Source: an uncultured Blautia sp. (GTDB lineage Bacteria; Bacillota; Clostridia; Lachnospirales; Lachnospiraceae). Taken from it: a stretch of 28,393 nucleotides of DNA. The DNA is taken from positions 1 through 28,393 of the forward strand of contig CATXEA010000035.1 in assembly GCA_958367245.1 (NCBI GenBank), in the 5' to 3' direction. The notes below the pieces were generated by a model that worked only from the letters and a program-made list of their open reading frames with translations, was not told where the DNA came from and did not search any database. This document shows, piece by piece, positions 1 to 6,546 of this stretch. How positions within the stretch are numbered: position 1 is the stretch's first letter; each line of letters starts with the position of its first letter. The position numbers and the translations under genes were made by a program.

Positions 1-2
1 AA

Positions 3-965
3 GGTATCGGTCTTTGCCGTACAGAGCATATGTTCTTCGAAGGCAACAGAATCGACGCATTCCGTGAGATGATCTGTTCCGAAACTGTAGAAGAGAGAGA
101 AGCAGCTCTTGAGAAGATCCTTCCGGAGCAGCAGGCAGACTTCGAGGCTCTTTACGAAGCACTTGAAGGTAACCCGGTTACTATCCGTTTCCTGGATCCG
201 CCTCTTCATGAGTTCGTTCCAACAACAGAAGAAGATATTAAGAAACTTGCTGATTCTCAGGGCAAAACTGTAGAGCAGATCAAGACAATCATCGATTCCT
301 TACATGAGTTCAACCCAATGATGGGACATCGTGGATGCCGTCTTGCTGTAACATACCCAGAGATCGCTAAAATGCAGACAAAAGCAGTTATCCGTGCAGC
401 TATCAATGTTAAGAAAGCACACGCTGACTGGAATGTTTGCCCAGAGATCATGATTCCATTAGTAGGCGACGTAAAAGAGCTTAAATACGTTAAGAAAGTT
501 GTTGTTGAGACAGCAGACGCTGAGATCGCAGCAGCTGGCGTAGAGCTGAAATACGAAGTTGGTACTATGATCGAGATCCCACGTGCAGCTCTTACAGCTG
601 ACGATATCGCAAAAGAGGCAGACTTCTTCTGCTTCGGTACAAACGACCTTACACAGATGACATTCGGTTTCTCCCGTGATGACGCTGGTAAGTTCCTTAA
701 CGCATACTATGACGCTAAGATCTTCGAGAACGATCCATTCGCTAAACTCGACCAGACAGGCGTTGGTAAATTAATGGATATGGCAATCAAACTCGGTAAA
801 CCGGTTAATCCAAACCTGCACATCGGTATCTGCGGTGAGCACGGTGGTGACCCGACATCCGTAGAGTTCTGCCATAAGATCGGTCTGGACTACGTTTCCT
901 GTTCTCCATTCCGTGTTCCGATCGCTCGTCTTGCAGCAGCACAGGCAGCAATCAACAACAAATAA
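3..965 (+). CDS. ppdK: Pyruvate, phosphate dikinase, C-terminal part (5' end outside window)
   Basis: Cytosolic enzyme that interconverts pyruvate, ATP and phosphate with phosphoenolpyruvate, AMP and pyrophosphate; in anaerobic Firmicutes it is usually a glycolytic or gluconeogenic PEP/pyruvate step. The frame is open from base 3 and starts within the family motif GIGLCRTEHMF, so about 320 C-terminal residues of the PEP/pyruvate-binding TIM-barrel domain are present. Visible family motifs are MMGHRGCRL, the acidic GTMIEIPRAAL metal-site strand, FCFGTNDLTQMT and the near-terminal GICGEHGGDP segment with the catalytic Cys. The stop is TAA. Codon use is that of a highly expressed gene and differs from the A+T-richer element that follows. 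The 3' UTR carries the left copy of a direct repeat, so the gene seems to have been an integration target without being damaged. Confidence 0.97.
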   Translation, partial: GIGLCRTEHMFFEGNRIDAFREMICSETVEEREAALEKILPEQQADFEALYEALEGNPVTIRFLDPPLHEFVPTTEEDIKKLADSQGKTVEQIKTIIDSLHEFNPMMGHRGCRLAVTYPEIAKMQTKAVIRAAINVKKAHADWNVCPEIMIPLVGDVKELKYVKKVVVETADAEIAAAGVELKYEVGTMIEIPRAALTADDIAKEADFFCFGTNDLTQMTFGFSRDDAGKFLNAYYDAKIFENDPFAKLDQTGVGKLMDMAIKLGKPVNPNLHIGICGEHGGDPTSVEFCHKIGLDYVSCSPFRVPIARLAAAQAAINNK

Positions 966-977
966 TTAATCAATAAC

Positions 978-1002
978 TGAATATTGATTTTGTGTCCCAA
1001 CG
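978..1002 (+). repeat. Left direct repeat, attL-like, just behind ppdK
   Basis: The 20 bases TGAATATTGATTTTGTGTCC at 978-997 recur at 4208-4227. After one mismatch the identity continues for AACG, giving 24 of 25 matches. The two copies flank a block that contains a tyrosine recombinase remnant, which is what the duplicated core of a site-specific insertion looks like. Confidence 0.7.
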
Positions 1003-1010
1003 TAAATTAA

Positions 1011-1059
1011 GGCTCTTGGACTTTGGAGAATACCTCTAAAGTTTCAAGAGCCTTTTTTT
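1011..1059 (+). terminator. Rho-independent terminator behind ppdK and the left repeat
   Basis: A long stem pairs GGCTCTTG.ACTTTGGAG with CTCTAAAGT.TCAAGAGCC and is followed by seven T. It lies inside the inferred element, to the right of the left repeat. ppdK therefore ends on a terminator that may have come with the element, while a different one sits just right of the second repeat. Confidence 0.85.
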
Positions 1060-1109
1060 GTATTGGAAAATAAAATAGTGGGAAATAGTTAACCTTGTGG
1101 AGTTTAATA

Positions 1110-1143
1110 ACTACATGACAACTACATGGATAGGTGCTATAAT
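1110..1143 (+). promoter_or_regulatory. Promoter of the DUF4160-DUF2442-fic unit with tandem CTACATG repeat
   Basis: ATGACA at 1115-1120, a 17-base spacer and TATAAT at 1138-1143 form a good sigma-A promoter. ACTACATG occurs twice, 11 bases apart (1110-1117 and 1121-1128), overlapping the -35 box. This would suit a repressor binding on one DNA face, such as autoregulation by a product of the unit (inference). Confidence 0.65.
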
Positions 1144-1205
1144 GTGGTTAGAAATAATGGTGTTTAAATTAAGAATATAACAGAAGCAAGGGAGGAAAAC
1201 GACTA

Positions 1206-1466
1206 ATGCCTGAAATCAGTTTGTTCTATGGAATACGCATTACAATGTATTGGAGTGACCACAACCCACCACATTTCCATGCGGAATATGGAAATAATAA
1301 AGCAATAGTATTGATTGAGGAAGGAATCATCAGTGAAGGGTATTTACCTAAGCGGCAATTAAAATTGGTACTCGCATGGGCAGAAATTCATAAAGATGAA
1401 TTAATGCAGAACTGGGAATTATCCAAAGATAATAAACCGTTAAACAGAATAAATCCGTTGATTTAA
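1206..1466 (+). CDS. DUF4160 domain protein
   Basis: Small 86-aa cytosolic protein that matches the DUF4160 family over its whole length. The diagnostic features are the start MPEISLFYGIRI, the motif MYWSDHNPPHFHAEYG (residues about 14-29) with its two His, and a helix ending in LVLAWAEIHKDELMQNWELS. GGGAGG lies ten bases before the ATG. The biochemical function of the family is unknown. It commonly occurs directly before a DUF2442 gene, as here (six to fifteen bases apart), and such pairs have been viewed as toxin-antitoxin-like, which the sequence cannot prove. It is the first gene behind the promoter at 1115-1143. Confidence 0.88.
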   Translation: MPEISLFYGIRITMYWSDHNPPHFHAEYGNNKAIVLIEEGIISEGYLPKRQLKLVLAWAEIHKDELMQNWELSKDNKPLNRINPLI

Positions 1467-1480
1467 AAAGGGTGAAATAT

Positions 1481-1789
1481 ATGAATGATAATAAACTTGA
1501 TGCTCGATTCTATCCTGAAATATATCAGGTTGTAGCAGATAAAAATTATATGGTATATGCCTATCTGAGTGATGGAAGTGTGAGAGAATTTGATGCCAAG
1601 CCTTTAATACAGCAAGGCGGTATTTTTAAAAAAATTGAGGATGAACAGATATTTAAGGAAACACTAACTGTTTTAAATGGAACAGTTGCATGGGATATAG
1701 CAGGAAATCGGAATGAATATGAGTGTATTGATATTGACCCTGTGACAATTTTCAAATGTCCAATAGTTTCGGAAATCCCTGAAATATAA
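1481..1789 (+). CDS. DUF2442 domain protein
   Basis: 102-aa protein of the DUF2442 family. It has a short beta-rich N-terminus (VVADKNYMVYAYLSDGSV), then the typical FDAKPLIQQGGIFKKIED segment, and VAWDIAGNRNEYECIDIDP near the end. An in-frame GTG at 1472 is possible, but ATG 1481 is preferred because AGGGTG lies six bases ahead of it. It follows the DUF4160 gene with almost no gap and precedes the Fic gene by 26 bases, so the three are likely one transcript. Function is unknown; a role as the DNA-binding or antitoxin-like partner of DUF4160 is inference from pairing only. Confidence 0.85.
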   Translation: MNDNKLDARFYPEIYQVVADKNYMVYAYLSDGSVREFDAKPLIQQGGIFKKIEDEQIFKETLTVLNGTVAWDIAGNRNEYECIDIDPVTIFKCPIVSEIPEI

Positions 1790-1815
1790 GTAGTCAGCCT
1801 AGAGGTGTATATACA

Positions 1816-2484
1816 ATGCCAAAATTTGAAGATAAATTTCATTTAACACCTGAACAGAGCTTGTTTCTGGCGAAGAAAAAGAGGGATGAAAATGTATATT
1901 GTGGAATGAAAATGGAAAACAGAGCAGTTACTTTTCCTCAAACACAGACCATTTTAAACGGTATAAATGTACCAAATGTACAGCTTGACGATATTCAGGC
2001 AATTTTGAATATGCGTGATGCATGGAAGTTTCTGCTGAATACAGTAAGTGAAAAAGTTACATTTGAATATTGGTGCAAACTAAATGAATATATTGCAAGA
2101 AATGAAGCCTTGGAATGGGGAAAACTTCGTACTGGAACTGTTGGAATATCAGGTACAGATTATGAACCGCCTGTTCCTGATAAAGAAAAAACAGCAGAAG
2201 AATTAAAAGATATTTTATCTGCTATAGATGCTTCTGCAACAGACAAAGCCTTAGAAGCATTTGCATGGGGAGCAAGAGGGCAGTTTTTCTGGGATGGAAA
2301 CAAACGTACCAGTTTAATGCTTGCAAATAAGATTCTGGTTTCTTCTGGTGCCGGTATCATGACAATTACAGATAAGTATATGGAACAATTTAATGAACGG
2401 TTATTGGGTTATTATAACACTGGTAAAGCAGAGGAATTGAAACAATTTTTATATGAAAATGCTATACAGGGGATAAGGCTATGA
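1816..2484 (+). CDS. Fic-family protein with non-canonical catalytic motif
   Basis: 222-aa Fic-domain protein. Canonical Fic enzymes transfer AMP or related groups from nucleotides to protein side chains using the loop HxFx(D/E)GN(G/K)R. Here the loop reads QFFWDGNKRTS (residues 156-166): the phosphate-binding DGNKR part is intact, but the catalytic His is Gln156. I recall related Firmicutes Fic proteins with Q at this place, so it may be a subfamily trait rather than decay; the rest of the fold (helices around 50-110 and 140-200) looks undamaged. I do not see a clear (S/T)xxxE(G/N) inhibitory helix. The ATG follows AGAGGTG. The stop overlaps the next small ORF by four bases (ATGA). Whether it is a toxin, an altered enzyme or a pseudoenzyme is open. 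Confidence 0.85.
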   Translation: MPKFEDKFHLTPEQSLFLAKKKRDENVYCGMKMENRAVTFPQTQTILNGINVPNVQLDDIQAILNMRDAWKFLLNTVSEKVTFEYWCKLNEYIARNEALEWGKLRTGTVGISGTDYEPPVPDKEKTAEELKDILSAIDASATDKALEAFAWGARGQFFWDGNKRTSLMLANKILVSSGAGIMTITDKYMEQFNERLLGYYNTGKAEELKQFLYENAIQGIRL

Positions 2485-2660
2485 TGTATCCGTATATGAT
2501 ACTTGCTGATGAAACAGAGATTGTTCACTCTCAGATTATTGAAAAGGATGATATGAGAAAGGTTATAGTGAACTTTAAACGCCCTATAGAGAATGGGTTT
2601 GACTCTGCAAGGTGTGAGCTGCCTGATTGCAAATGCTCTGGCAAATTAGTTACCGAGTAG
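2481..2660 (+). CDS. Small 59-aa protein overlapping the fic stop, possibly C-terminally truncated
   Basis: The ATG overlaps the Fic stop as ATGA, which suggests translational coupling. The product begins MMYPYMILADETEIVHSQI and continues with VIVNFKRPIENGFDSARCEL. From memory this resembles a small Firmicutes accessory protein that runs about 30 residues longer after the SARC motif. Here the reading turns into a Cys/Lys-rich tail and stops, so the gene may have lost its 3' end by frameshift. The function is unknown; it may be the partner of the Fic protein. Confidence 0.55.
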   Translation: MMYPYMILADETEIVHSQIIEKDDMRKVIVNFKRPIENGFDSARCELPDCKCSGKLVTE

Positions 2661-2724
2661 TTCACGAAAAGTAAATAGCACTAATAATCGCCTTGTAACC
2701 TATAATGAATTTCTTACAACCAAC

Positions 2725-2763
2725 AAAAAATGGGAACATCCTACTGCGAATAGGAAGCTCCCA
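2725..2763 (-). terminator. Terminator of the 49-aa minus-strand gene
   Basis: Read on the minus strand, a dyad (TGGGAGCTTCCTA pairing with TAGGATGTTCCCA, three mismatches) is followed by six T. It lies 24 bases behind the stop of the small minus-strand gene, which supports that gene being real. Confidence 0.7.
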
Positions 2764-2787
2764 TCATTGAAACATTGGAAGAGTATA

Positions 2788-2937
2788 TTATTTTATCATC
2801 TTATCAAGTAATGTGGGATTACTTGATAAAGCCAAGTAATTGGAAAAGGAAACGTCTTTGAGGATAATAACACAATCGTTAGAGAGTGTTATTTCCAGTG
2901 TGTTGTTTGGTTTCCAGTTGATACTGAGAATATTCAT
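2788..2937 (-). CDS. Small 49-aa protein, function unknown
   Basis: The minus-strand frame is open further upstream, but only the ATG at 2937 has a proper ribosome binding site (AGAGGTG six bases ahead), giving a 49-aa product that starts MNILSINWKPNNTLEITLS. Gene, ribosome binding site and a downstream terminator make a complete small unit. The alternating pattern at the N-terminus recalls the first strands of DUF2442 proteins, but I would not assign it. Two AATACTGT boxes lie just upstream (about 2956-2984). It stands convergent to the fic unit and divergent from the integrase remnant, so it is cargo of the decayed element. Confidence 0.5.
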   Translation of the reverse strand: MNILSINWKPNNTLEITLSNDCVIILKDVSFSNYLALSSNPTLLDKMIK

Positions 2938-3023
2938 AATATCACCTCTTTTCTCTGTACAGTATTTTTTTGCACAGTATTTTCTGTTATGTATAGTGTT
3001 ACAGCCTGTTACTGCCAATAACA

Positions 3024-3431
3024 GACCACAATATTATTATACGAGAATTACAGGGAAAAGAGGAACTGATTGAAAATCATAATAAACGGGTGCTGAACAA
3101 ACGGAAATATGCACAGCCTGTTATTTTGGAGGGCTACACAAAGTTTCTGTTCCTTAACCGGAACGGCTTGCCAAAAGTGGCAGTCAACTATGAAAGTATG
3201 TTCCGCGGGCTTGTAAGGAAATACAACAAAACGCAAAAGGTCGCATTGCCAAAGGTAATGACACCGCACACCTTACGCCATACATTCTGCACCACGTTAG
3301 CAAATGCGGGAATGAACCCTAAAGCATTGCAATACATCATGGAACATTCCAACATCAATATGACGCTGAACTATTACGCACACACAACTTCCGAAACGTC
3401 AATAACCGAAATGAAGCGGCTGATTGCATAG
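3024..3431 (+). pseudogene. Tyrosine recombinase (phage/ICE-type integrase), 5'-truncated remnant
   Basis: Only the C-terminal catalytic part remains, about 135 residues. The usual start of a 380-400-aa integrase is missing and an in-frame TAG stands at 2994-2996. Preserved are the box with His and Arg (TPHTLRHTFCTTLANAG), the helix KALQYIMEHSNINMTLNYYAH, which contains the nucleophile Tyr, and the end SITEMKRLIA. The sequence is of the kind found in Tn916-like conjugative elements (family impression). Since the N-terminal arm-binding and core-binding domains and one catalytic Arg are gone, it cannot be active. It explains the flanking direct repeats as old attachment sites. Confidence 0.85.
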
Positions 3432-3521
3432 TAGTAAATGGAAAATTTACTACCCCACATACTACTTTTGAACACAAAAACATACGGGGATATAAGAAGA
3501 TTTGAGAGTATCTTCCACAAT

Positions 3522-3564
3522 GAAAAATGCCGGAAAAGCCTGTAACAATAGGCTATACCGGCAT
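3522..3564 (-). terminator. Hairpin after the integrase remnant, terminator-like on the minus strand
   Basis: ATGCCGG..AGCCT pairs with AGGCT..CCGGCAT around an eight-base loop. On the minus strand the stem is followed by five T; on the plus strand the T run is interrupted. It probably ended a lost minus-strand gene, or serves both strands weakly. Confidence 0.5.
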
Positions 3565-3721
3565 ATAAGAACTTTTGAAAAGATAATCAAAAATTACTTT
3601 GTGATTTTAATTATACAGGATAGATTATATAGTATTCTTAAAAAATATGGTAGAAGTAATAAAGCATTAATCAGTAGACGGTTGTATTATCAAATTATCA
3701 AAAGGTATAACTAATCAGAAA

Positions 3722-3901
3722 ATGTACTTATCAGAAAAAGATGTAGAGAGAATAATACAGAGAACAAAGCAATACAGAAAAGAAAGAAATACAGAAAGGA
3801 AAGCAATACGGCGAATAAAAAGATTATTTTTCAAGGCAGCAGTTGTGGACACTGAACAAGAATATACACAAATGTTACCTAAAGTTTTAGAAAGAAACTA
3901 A
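3722..3901 (+). CDS. Possible small basic protein (59 aa)
   Basis: Open frame starting MYLSEKDVERIIQRTKQYRK and ending VLERN. It is very rich in Arg and Lys and predicted mostly helical. There is no convincing ribosome binding site, and no family is recognised. It may be the tail of a decayed element gene. Weak support only. Confidence 0.25.
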   Translation: MYLSEKDVERIIQRTKQYRKERNTERKAIRRIKRLFFKAAVVDTEQEYTQMLPKVLERN

Positions 3902-3916
3902 ATTAAAGTTTTTAGA

Positions 3917-4090
3917 GGTTATTCTACAAATTTCCAAATATGATATATTCTAAAAAGGAGTATTCTAAAGAGCGTTTGACATTTCAGTAGTATTCTATAT
4001 GCAGCAAAGGTATGCCAAAGTGTACTGAAGTGGTCAAAGGTATACTAAAGTATGCAAGAGTGTACTAAATCAGTCAAAGGTATGTTGTAT
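3917..4090 (+). repeat. Tandem degenerate repeats, integrase arm-site-like
   Basis: CAAAGGTAT starts at 4005, 4035 and 4075, and AGTGTACT at 4019 and 4059; these make partial units with 30- and 40-base spacing. Left of them TATTCTA occurs four times (near 3919, 3944, 3961 and 3991). The block lies between the recombinase remnant and the right direct repeat, where arm-type integrase sites of such elements usually lie. The rest of 3432-4207 shows no convincing gene. Confidence 0.5.
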
Positions 4091-4207
4091 GGGTGTAAAA
4101 GTATGTTTTATTATGTTTTGTGGAGAAGGTGTTGTGATAATCAGTTGAGTGTCTAGTTGGATAAAAACTTTGCCCCGAAACAGAATGAAAGAGATTGCCC
4201 TATGACA

Positions 4208-4232
4208 TGAATATTGATTTTGTGTCCAAACG
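4208..4232 (+). repeat. Right direct repeat, attR-like
   Basis: Second copy of the 25-base repeat found behind ppdK (978-1002), with one mismatch. It closes the decayed element of about 3.2 kb. Without the element, ppdK would lead directly into the terminator that follows this copy. Confidence 0.7.
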
Positions 4233-4238
4233 AGACAG

Positions 4239-4270
4239 AACCCCTCCGTCCATGTGACGGAGGGGTTTTT
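4239..4270 (+). terminator. Strong rho-independent terminator, probably the original ppdK terminator
   Basis: A perfect 12-bp stem (AACCCCTCCGTC pairing with GACGGAGGGGTT), a five-base loop and a T run. No gene now precedes it. It is seven bases behind the right repeat, the place expected for the native ppdK terminator before insertion. Confidence 0.85.
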
Positions 4271-4300
4271 GCGTAAATTTAAAACTCTATATTCTTGGAA

Positions 4301-4350
4301 TTGACAAAGGTGGGGCTGAGGCGTACAATGAAATAGTCGAATGTCGTACG
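4301..4350 (+). promoter_or_regulatory. Promoter with partial GntR-type operator (kinase unit)
   Basis: TTGACA (4301-4306), a 17-base spacer and TACAAT (4324-4329) form a strong promoter. Eight bases behind the -10, at 4338-4350, lies CGAATG-T-CGTACG: the right half of the shared operator AGTACG-N-CGTACT is nearly complete, the left half is poor (8 of 12 positions in all). Its place relative to the -10 is the same as at the other sites, which is why I accept it. Confidence 0.65.
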
Positions 4351-4373
4351 TATAATGAATTGGAGGTTGTGGC

Positions 4374-5303
4374 ATGGAAAAAGACTATATAGTAGCTATA
4401 GGGGTAGCCTGTGTTGACGAGTACTATACCATGGATCATTGGATTCCAGAGGGGGAAAAAGGAAATGTATGTTTTGTGGAGTCAAGAATTGGAGGGATGA
4501 TTCCAAATGCGGCCTGTGTACTGGCAGGATATGGGGAAAAAACATATATGATTACTGCCTTGAATAATCAGGAGGTCAGTAAAGCGGTAAGTAGTGATTT
4601 GGAGAAATGGGATTTGGATTTGTCTTGTGCGGTTATAGATAAGAGATTTCCAGATGCAAAATGCATGATTATCAAAACTCCTGCTGAAAGAACCATTTTT
4701 GTATCAGATACAAGTACCATACGGTATCCGGTAGACAAAAAACGGTATAATTTGTTAAAAGGAGCAAAATGTATTTATACTTCAATGATGGAATTTCACA
4801 GATTGGAAGACTGGGAAGAGTTGGCAAAAGATTTAGCCGAATCAGGAGTTAAAATAGTTTTTGATCTGGAAACGTCTACATTCGATACGTATCAGGATCC
4901 TTTGTTCGATTATGCGTCAATTTTGATTTTTAATGAAGAGGGATGGAAGAAATTTTGTGGGAAAAGACAGGAAAAGGAATGTATGGACAGCTTGCTTAAG
5001 GGACGAACAGAAGTCGTGATGATTACATTGGGGGCTGAAGGTTGTTATGGAAGAACAAAAACTGAAGAAATTCGAATTCCGGGAAATAAAGTCGCTGTTG
5101 TAGATACTACAGGTGCAGGCGATACTTTTAACGGATCCTTTGTTTTTTCGTGGCTTTCCGGAAAACCGCTGAAGTATTGTGCAGAATTTGCGAACGCTGC
5201 AGGCGCTTACGCAGTGACGGTTCAGGGAGCAAGAGGTGGTATAGCATCTTATGAAGAAACAGAAAAAAGAATGAAAGAATTTAGCAAAGAGAGGCAACTA
5301 TGA
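4374..5303 (+). CDS. PfkB-family carbohydrate/nucleoside kinase
   Basis: 309-aa ribokinase-fold kinase that phosphorylates a sugar or nucleoside hydroxyl with ATP. The N-terminal substrate lid and strand read VAIGVACVDEYY, the IGGMIPNAACVLAGYG segment is the substrate-side Gly motif, and DTTGAGDTFNGSF holds the anion hole and catalytic base Asp250. Length is normal for the family. GGAGG stands before the ATG. It is the first gene behind the promoter at 4301-4329, and its stop overlaps the start of the next gene by four bases, so it is coupled to the ureidoglycolate-lyase-like proteins. FrlD, the fructoselysine-6-kinase, is one PfkB relative that works beside a SIS deglycase and a GntR/UTRA regulator, and the same three types occur in this cluster. 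The substrate cannot be read from the sequence. Confidence 0.88.
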   Translation: MEKDYIVAIGVACVDEYYTMDHWIPEGEKGNVCFVESRIGGMIPNAACVLAGYGEKTYMITALNNQEVSKAVSSDLEKWDLDLSCAVIDKRFPDAKCMIIKTPAERTIFVSDTSTIRYPVDKKRYNLLKGAKCIYTSMMEFHRLEDWEELAKDLAESGVKIVFDLETSTFDTYQDPLFDYASILIFNEEGWKKFCGKRQEKECMDSLLKGRTEVVMITLGAEGCYGRTKTEEIRIPGNKVAVVDTTGAGDTFNGSFVFSWLSGKPLKYCAEFANAAGAYAVTVQGARGGIASYEETEKRMKEFSKERQL

Positions 5304-5779
5304 ATAAAGGAGTAGTAAAACCGATAAGCGAAGAAGCTTTTAAGCGTTATGGGCAATATTTCAATATGAAAGATGGAAAACATATAAAAAATGAAAAAAT
5401 ATCTATGTATATGACAGAACGCACAGATTTAATCCGACCATTAAAATTTGGAATTACTGTGTGTGATAATGCAAATAGATTCCAGGTGGATAGTATGGAG
5501 CGACACCTTTCATCAGAGGAGGTACAGTTTGCAGGTGAGAAACCTATTATTTTAAGCGTAGCTTCCAGTGATCCATGGGGAAACCCATGCACAGAGGATG
5601 TGGAATCATTTTTATTAAAGCCAGGTGATCTTGTTATCCTGAACAGGGGAATCTGGCACGATGCCTGCCATAGTGTCGATGGAAAAACGACATATTATTT
5701 TTTGTCGTATACAAATGGGGAACCAAGCGAAACGGCATGGCTTCCGGTAACACCTGAGCCAGTTTGGATTGAAATATAA
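5300..5779 (+). CDS. Ureidoglycolate lyase (AllA)-like cupin protein, copy 1
   Basis: 159-aa protein of AllA size and plan. It has an N-terminal EEAFKRYGQYF segment (compare the SQEAFSAYGD start of AllA), the SMERHLSSEEVQFAGEKPII strand pair corresponding to AllA ERHPLGTQAFIPMKG, and VESFLLKPGDLVILNRGIWH with the conserved His near the end. AllA splits ureidoglycolate into glyoxylate and urea at the end of purine-ring breakdown. Similarity is moderate, so the exact reaction may differ (another ureido or amide compound). It overlaps the kinase gene by four bases and is followed by a second member of the same family. Confidence 0.6.
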   Translation: MNKGVVKPISEEAFKRYGQYFNMKDGKHIKNEKISMYMTERTDLIRPLKFGITVCDNANRFQVDSMERHLSSEEVQFAGEKPIILSVASSDPWGNPCTEDVESFLLKPGDLVILNRGIWHDACHSVDGKTTYYFLSYTNGEPSETAWLPVTPEPVWIEI

Positions 5780-5792
5780 GGAGAACTCTGCG

Positions 5793-6275
5793 ATGAAAAA
5801 AATTTTAGTAGAAGATGCGGATGTTAATAAGTGCGCACCGTATGGTACATATATCGATTTGACCAGTTACAGTAAATTTACCGGAGATGGATGGGAATGC
5901 TGGATGACGGAAGGTCTTTGTATGGAAAGTTATTCGGGGCTGGCAATGTGTAGCAGTGAATATGTACAGCCGTTTGAGATATCTTGTATGGAGAAATGCA
6001 ATACTCAAAAAATGATTATATGCGGCGAACAGAATTTAATTGTAACAGTGTCACAAAGAATGGATAGTATGGAACCTGATTGTGAAAGTATTCGTGCGTT
6101 TCGACTGAAACTAGGATCAATATTTGTTCTTCATCCGGGAGTGTGGAATGGAGCTTTTGCAGGAGAAAAAAAATCTGTTGAGTATTGCATGCTTACAGGA
6201 GATGAGAAAACAGGGGCAAAAGATGGATTTGTGAAGCTTAAGGGTGAATCAGTGCAGATTTGCTGCATTATTTAA
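5793..6275 (+). CDS. Ureidoglycolate lyase (AllA)-like cupin protein, copy 2
   Basis: 160-aa diverged paralog of the preceding protein. MEKCNTQKMIICGEQNLIV corresponds to the central strand pair and IRAFRLKLGSIFVLHPGVWN to the C-terminal strand pair; this copy has no His after HPGVW, where copy 1 has IWHDACH. The frame is open from a TTG at 5769, but ATG 5793 is chosen because AAGGAG stands ten bases before it. Two adjacent diverged copies suggest a heteromeric enzyme or a catalytic/structural pair (inference). It is the last gene of the unit and is followed by a terminator. Confidence 0.55.
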   Translation: MKKILVEDADVNKCAPYGTYIDLTSYSKFTGDGWECWMTEGLCMESYSGLAMCSSEYVQPFEISCMEKCNTQKMIICGEQNLIVTVSQRMDSMEPDCESIRAFRLKLGSIFVLHPGVWNGAFAGEKKSVEYCMLTGDEKTGAKDGFVKLKGESVQICCII

Positions 6276-6285
6276 ATTTATATAG

Positions 6286-6339
6286 AAATACCAGAGGTGA
6301 ATTTTAGAATAATGGAAGAAATTACCTCTGGTATTTTTG
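6286..6339 (+). terminator. Terminator of the kinase/AllA-like unit
   Basis: AAATACCAGAGGTGAATTT pairs with AAATTACCTCTGGTATTT around a 14-base loop and is followed by a T-rich stretch. The unit 4374-6275 is thus separate from the transporter unit. Confidence 0.85.
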
Positions 6340-6405
6340 TTTTCAGTTGAGTTATGATAATAGAGAAAAATTATTAAAAAAAACTGATAAATAGAATTTA
6401 TTTTA

Positions 6406-6457
6406 TTGACAAATTACATGTTAGACGTTATTATGAATATATGACGTACGTCGTACT
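6406..6457 (+). promoter_or_regulatory. Promoter with near-perfect GntR-type operator (ABC transporter unit)
   Basis: TTGACA (6406-6411), a 17-base spacer and TATTAT (6429-6434) are followed ten bases later by CGTACG-T-CGTACT at 6445-6457, which matches the operator AGTACG-N-CGTACT at 11 of 12 positions. A repressor there would cover the transcription start. Confidence 0.8.
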
Positions 6458-6546
6458 TTTAAACTGATGATTTTAATACCGTCGAAAATCTTCAGAAATC
6501 AGACAAATGAAATAAACTCAATATTAAAACAAAGGAGGAGACAGTA

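Noticed and set aside
3502..3714. 70-codon plus-strand frame behind the integrase remnant
   Set aside because: TTG start without ribosome binding site, runs through a stable hairpin, A+T-driven composition and no family resemblance.
4322..4329. Second operator half-site CGTAC at the -10 of the kinase promoter
   Set aside because: Only five bases match and the other half is absent; the site at 4338-4350 has the right register.
4070..4375. 101-codon minus-strand frame over the right repeat and kinase promoter
   Set aside because: It covers a terminator, the att-like repeat and a strong plus-strand promoter; no ribosome binding site or family motif.
6276..6546. Purine riboswitch or other riboswitch before the transporter gene
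   Set aside because: Apart from terminator, promoter and operator I find no conserved purine-aptamer core or other known aptamer pattern here or before 11581 and 18063.
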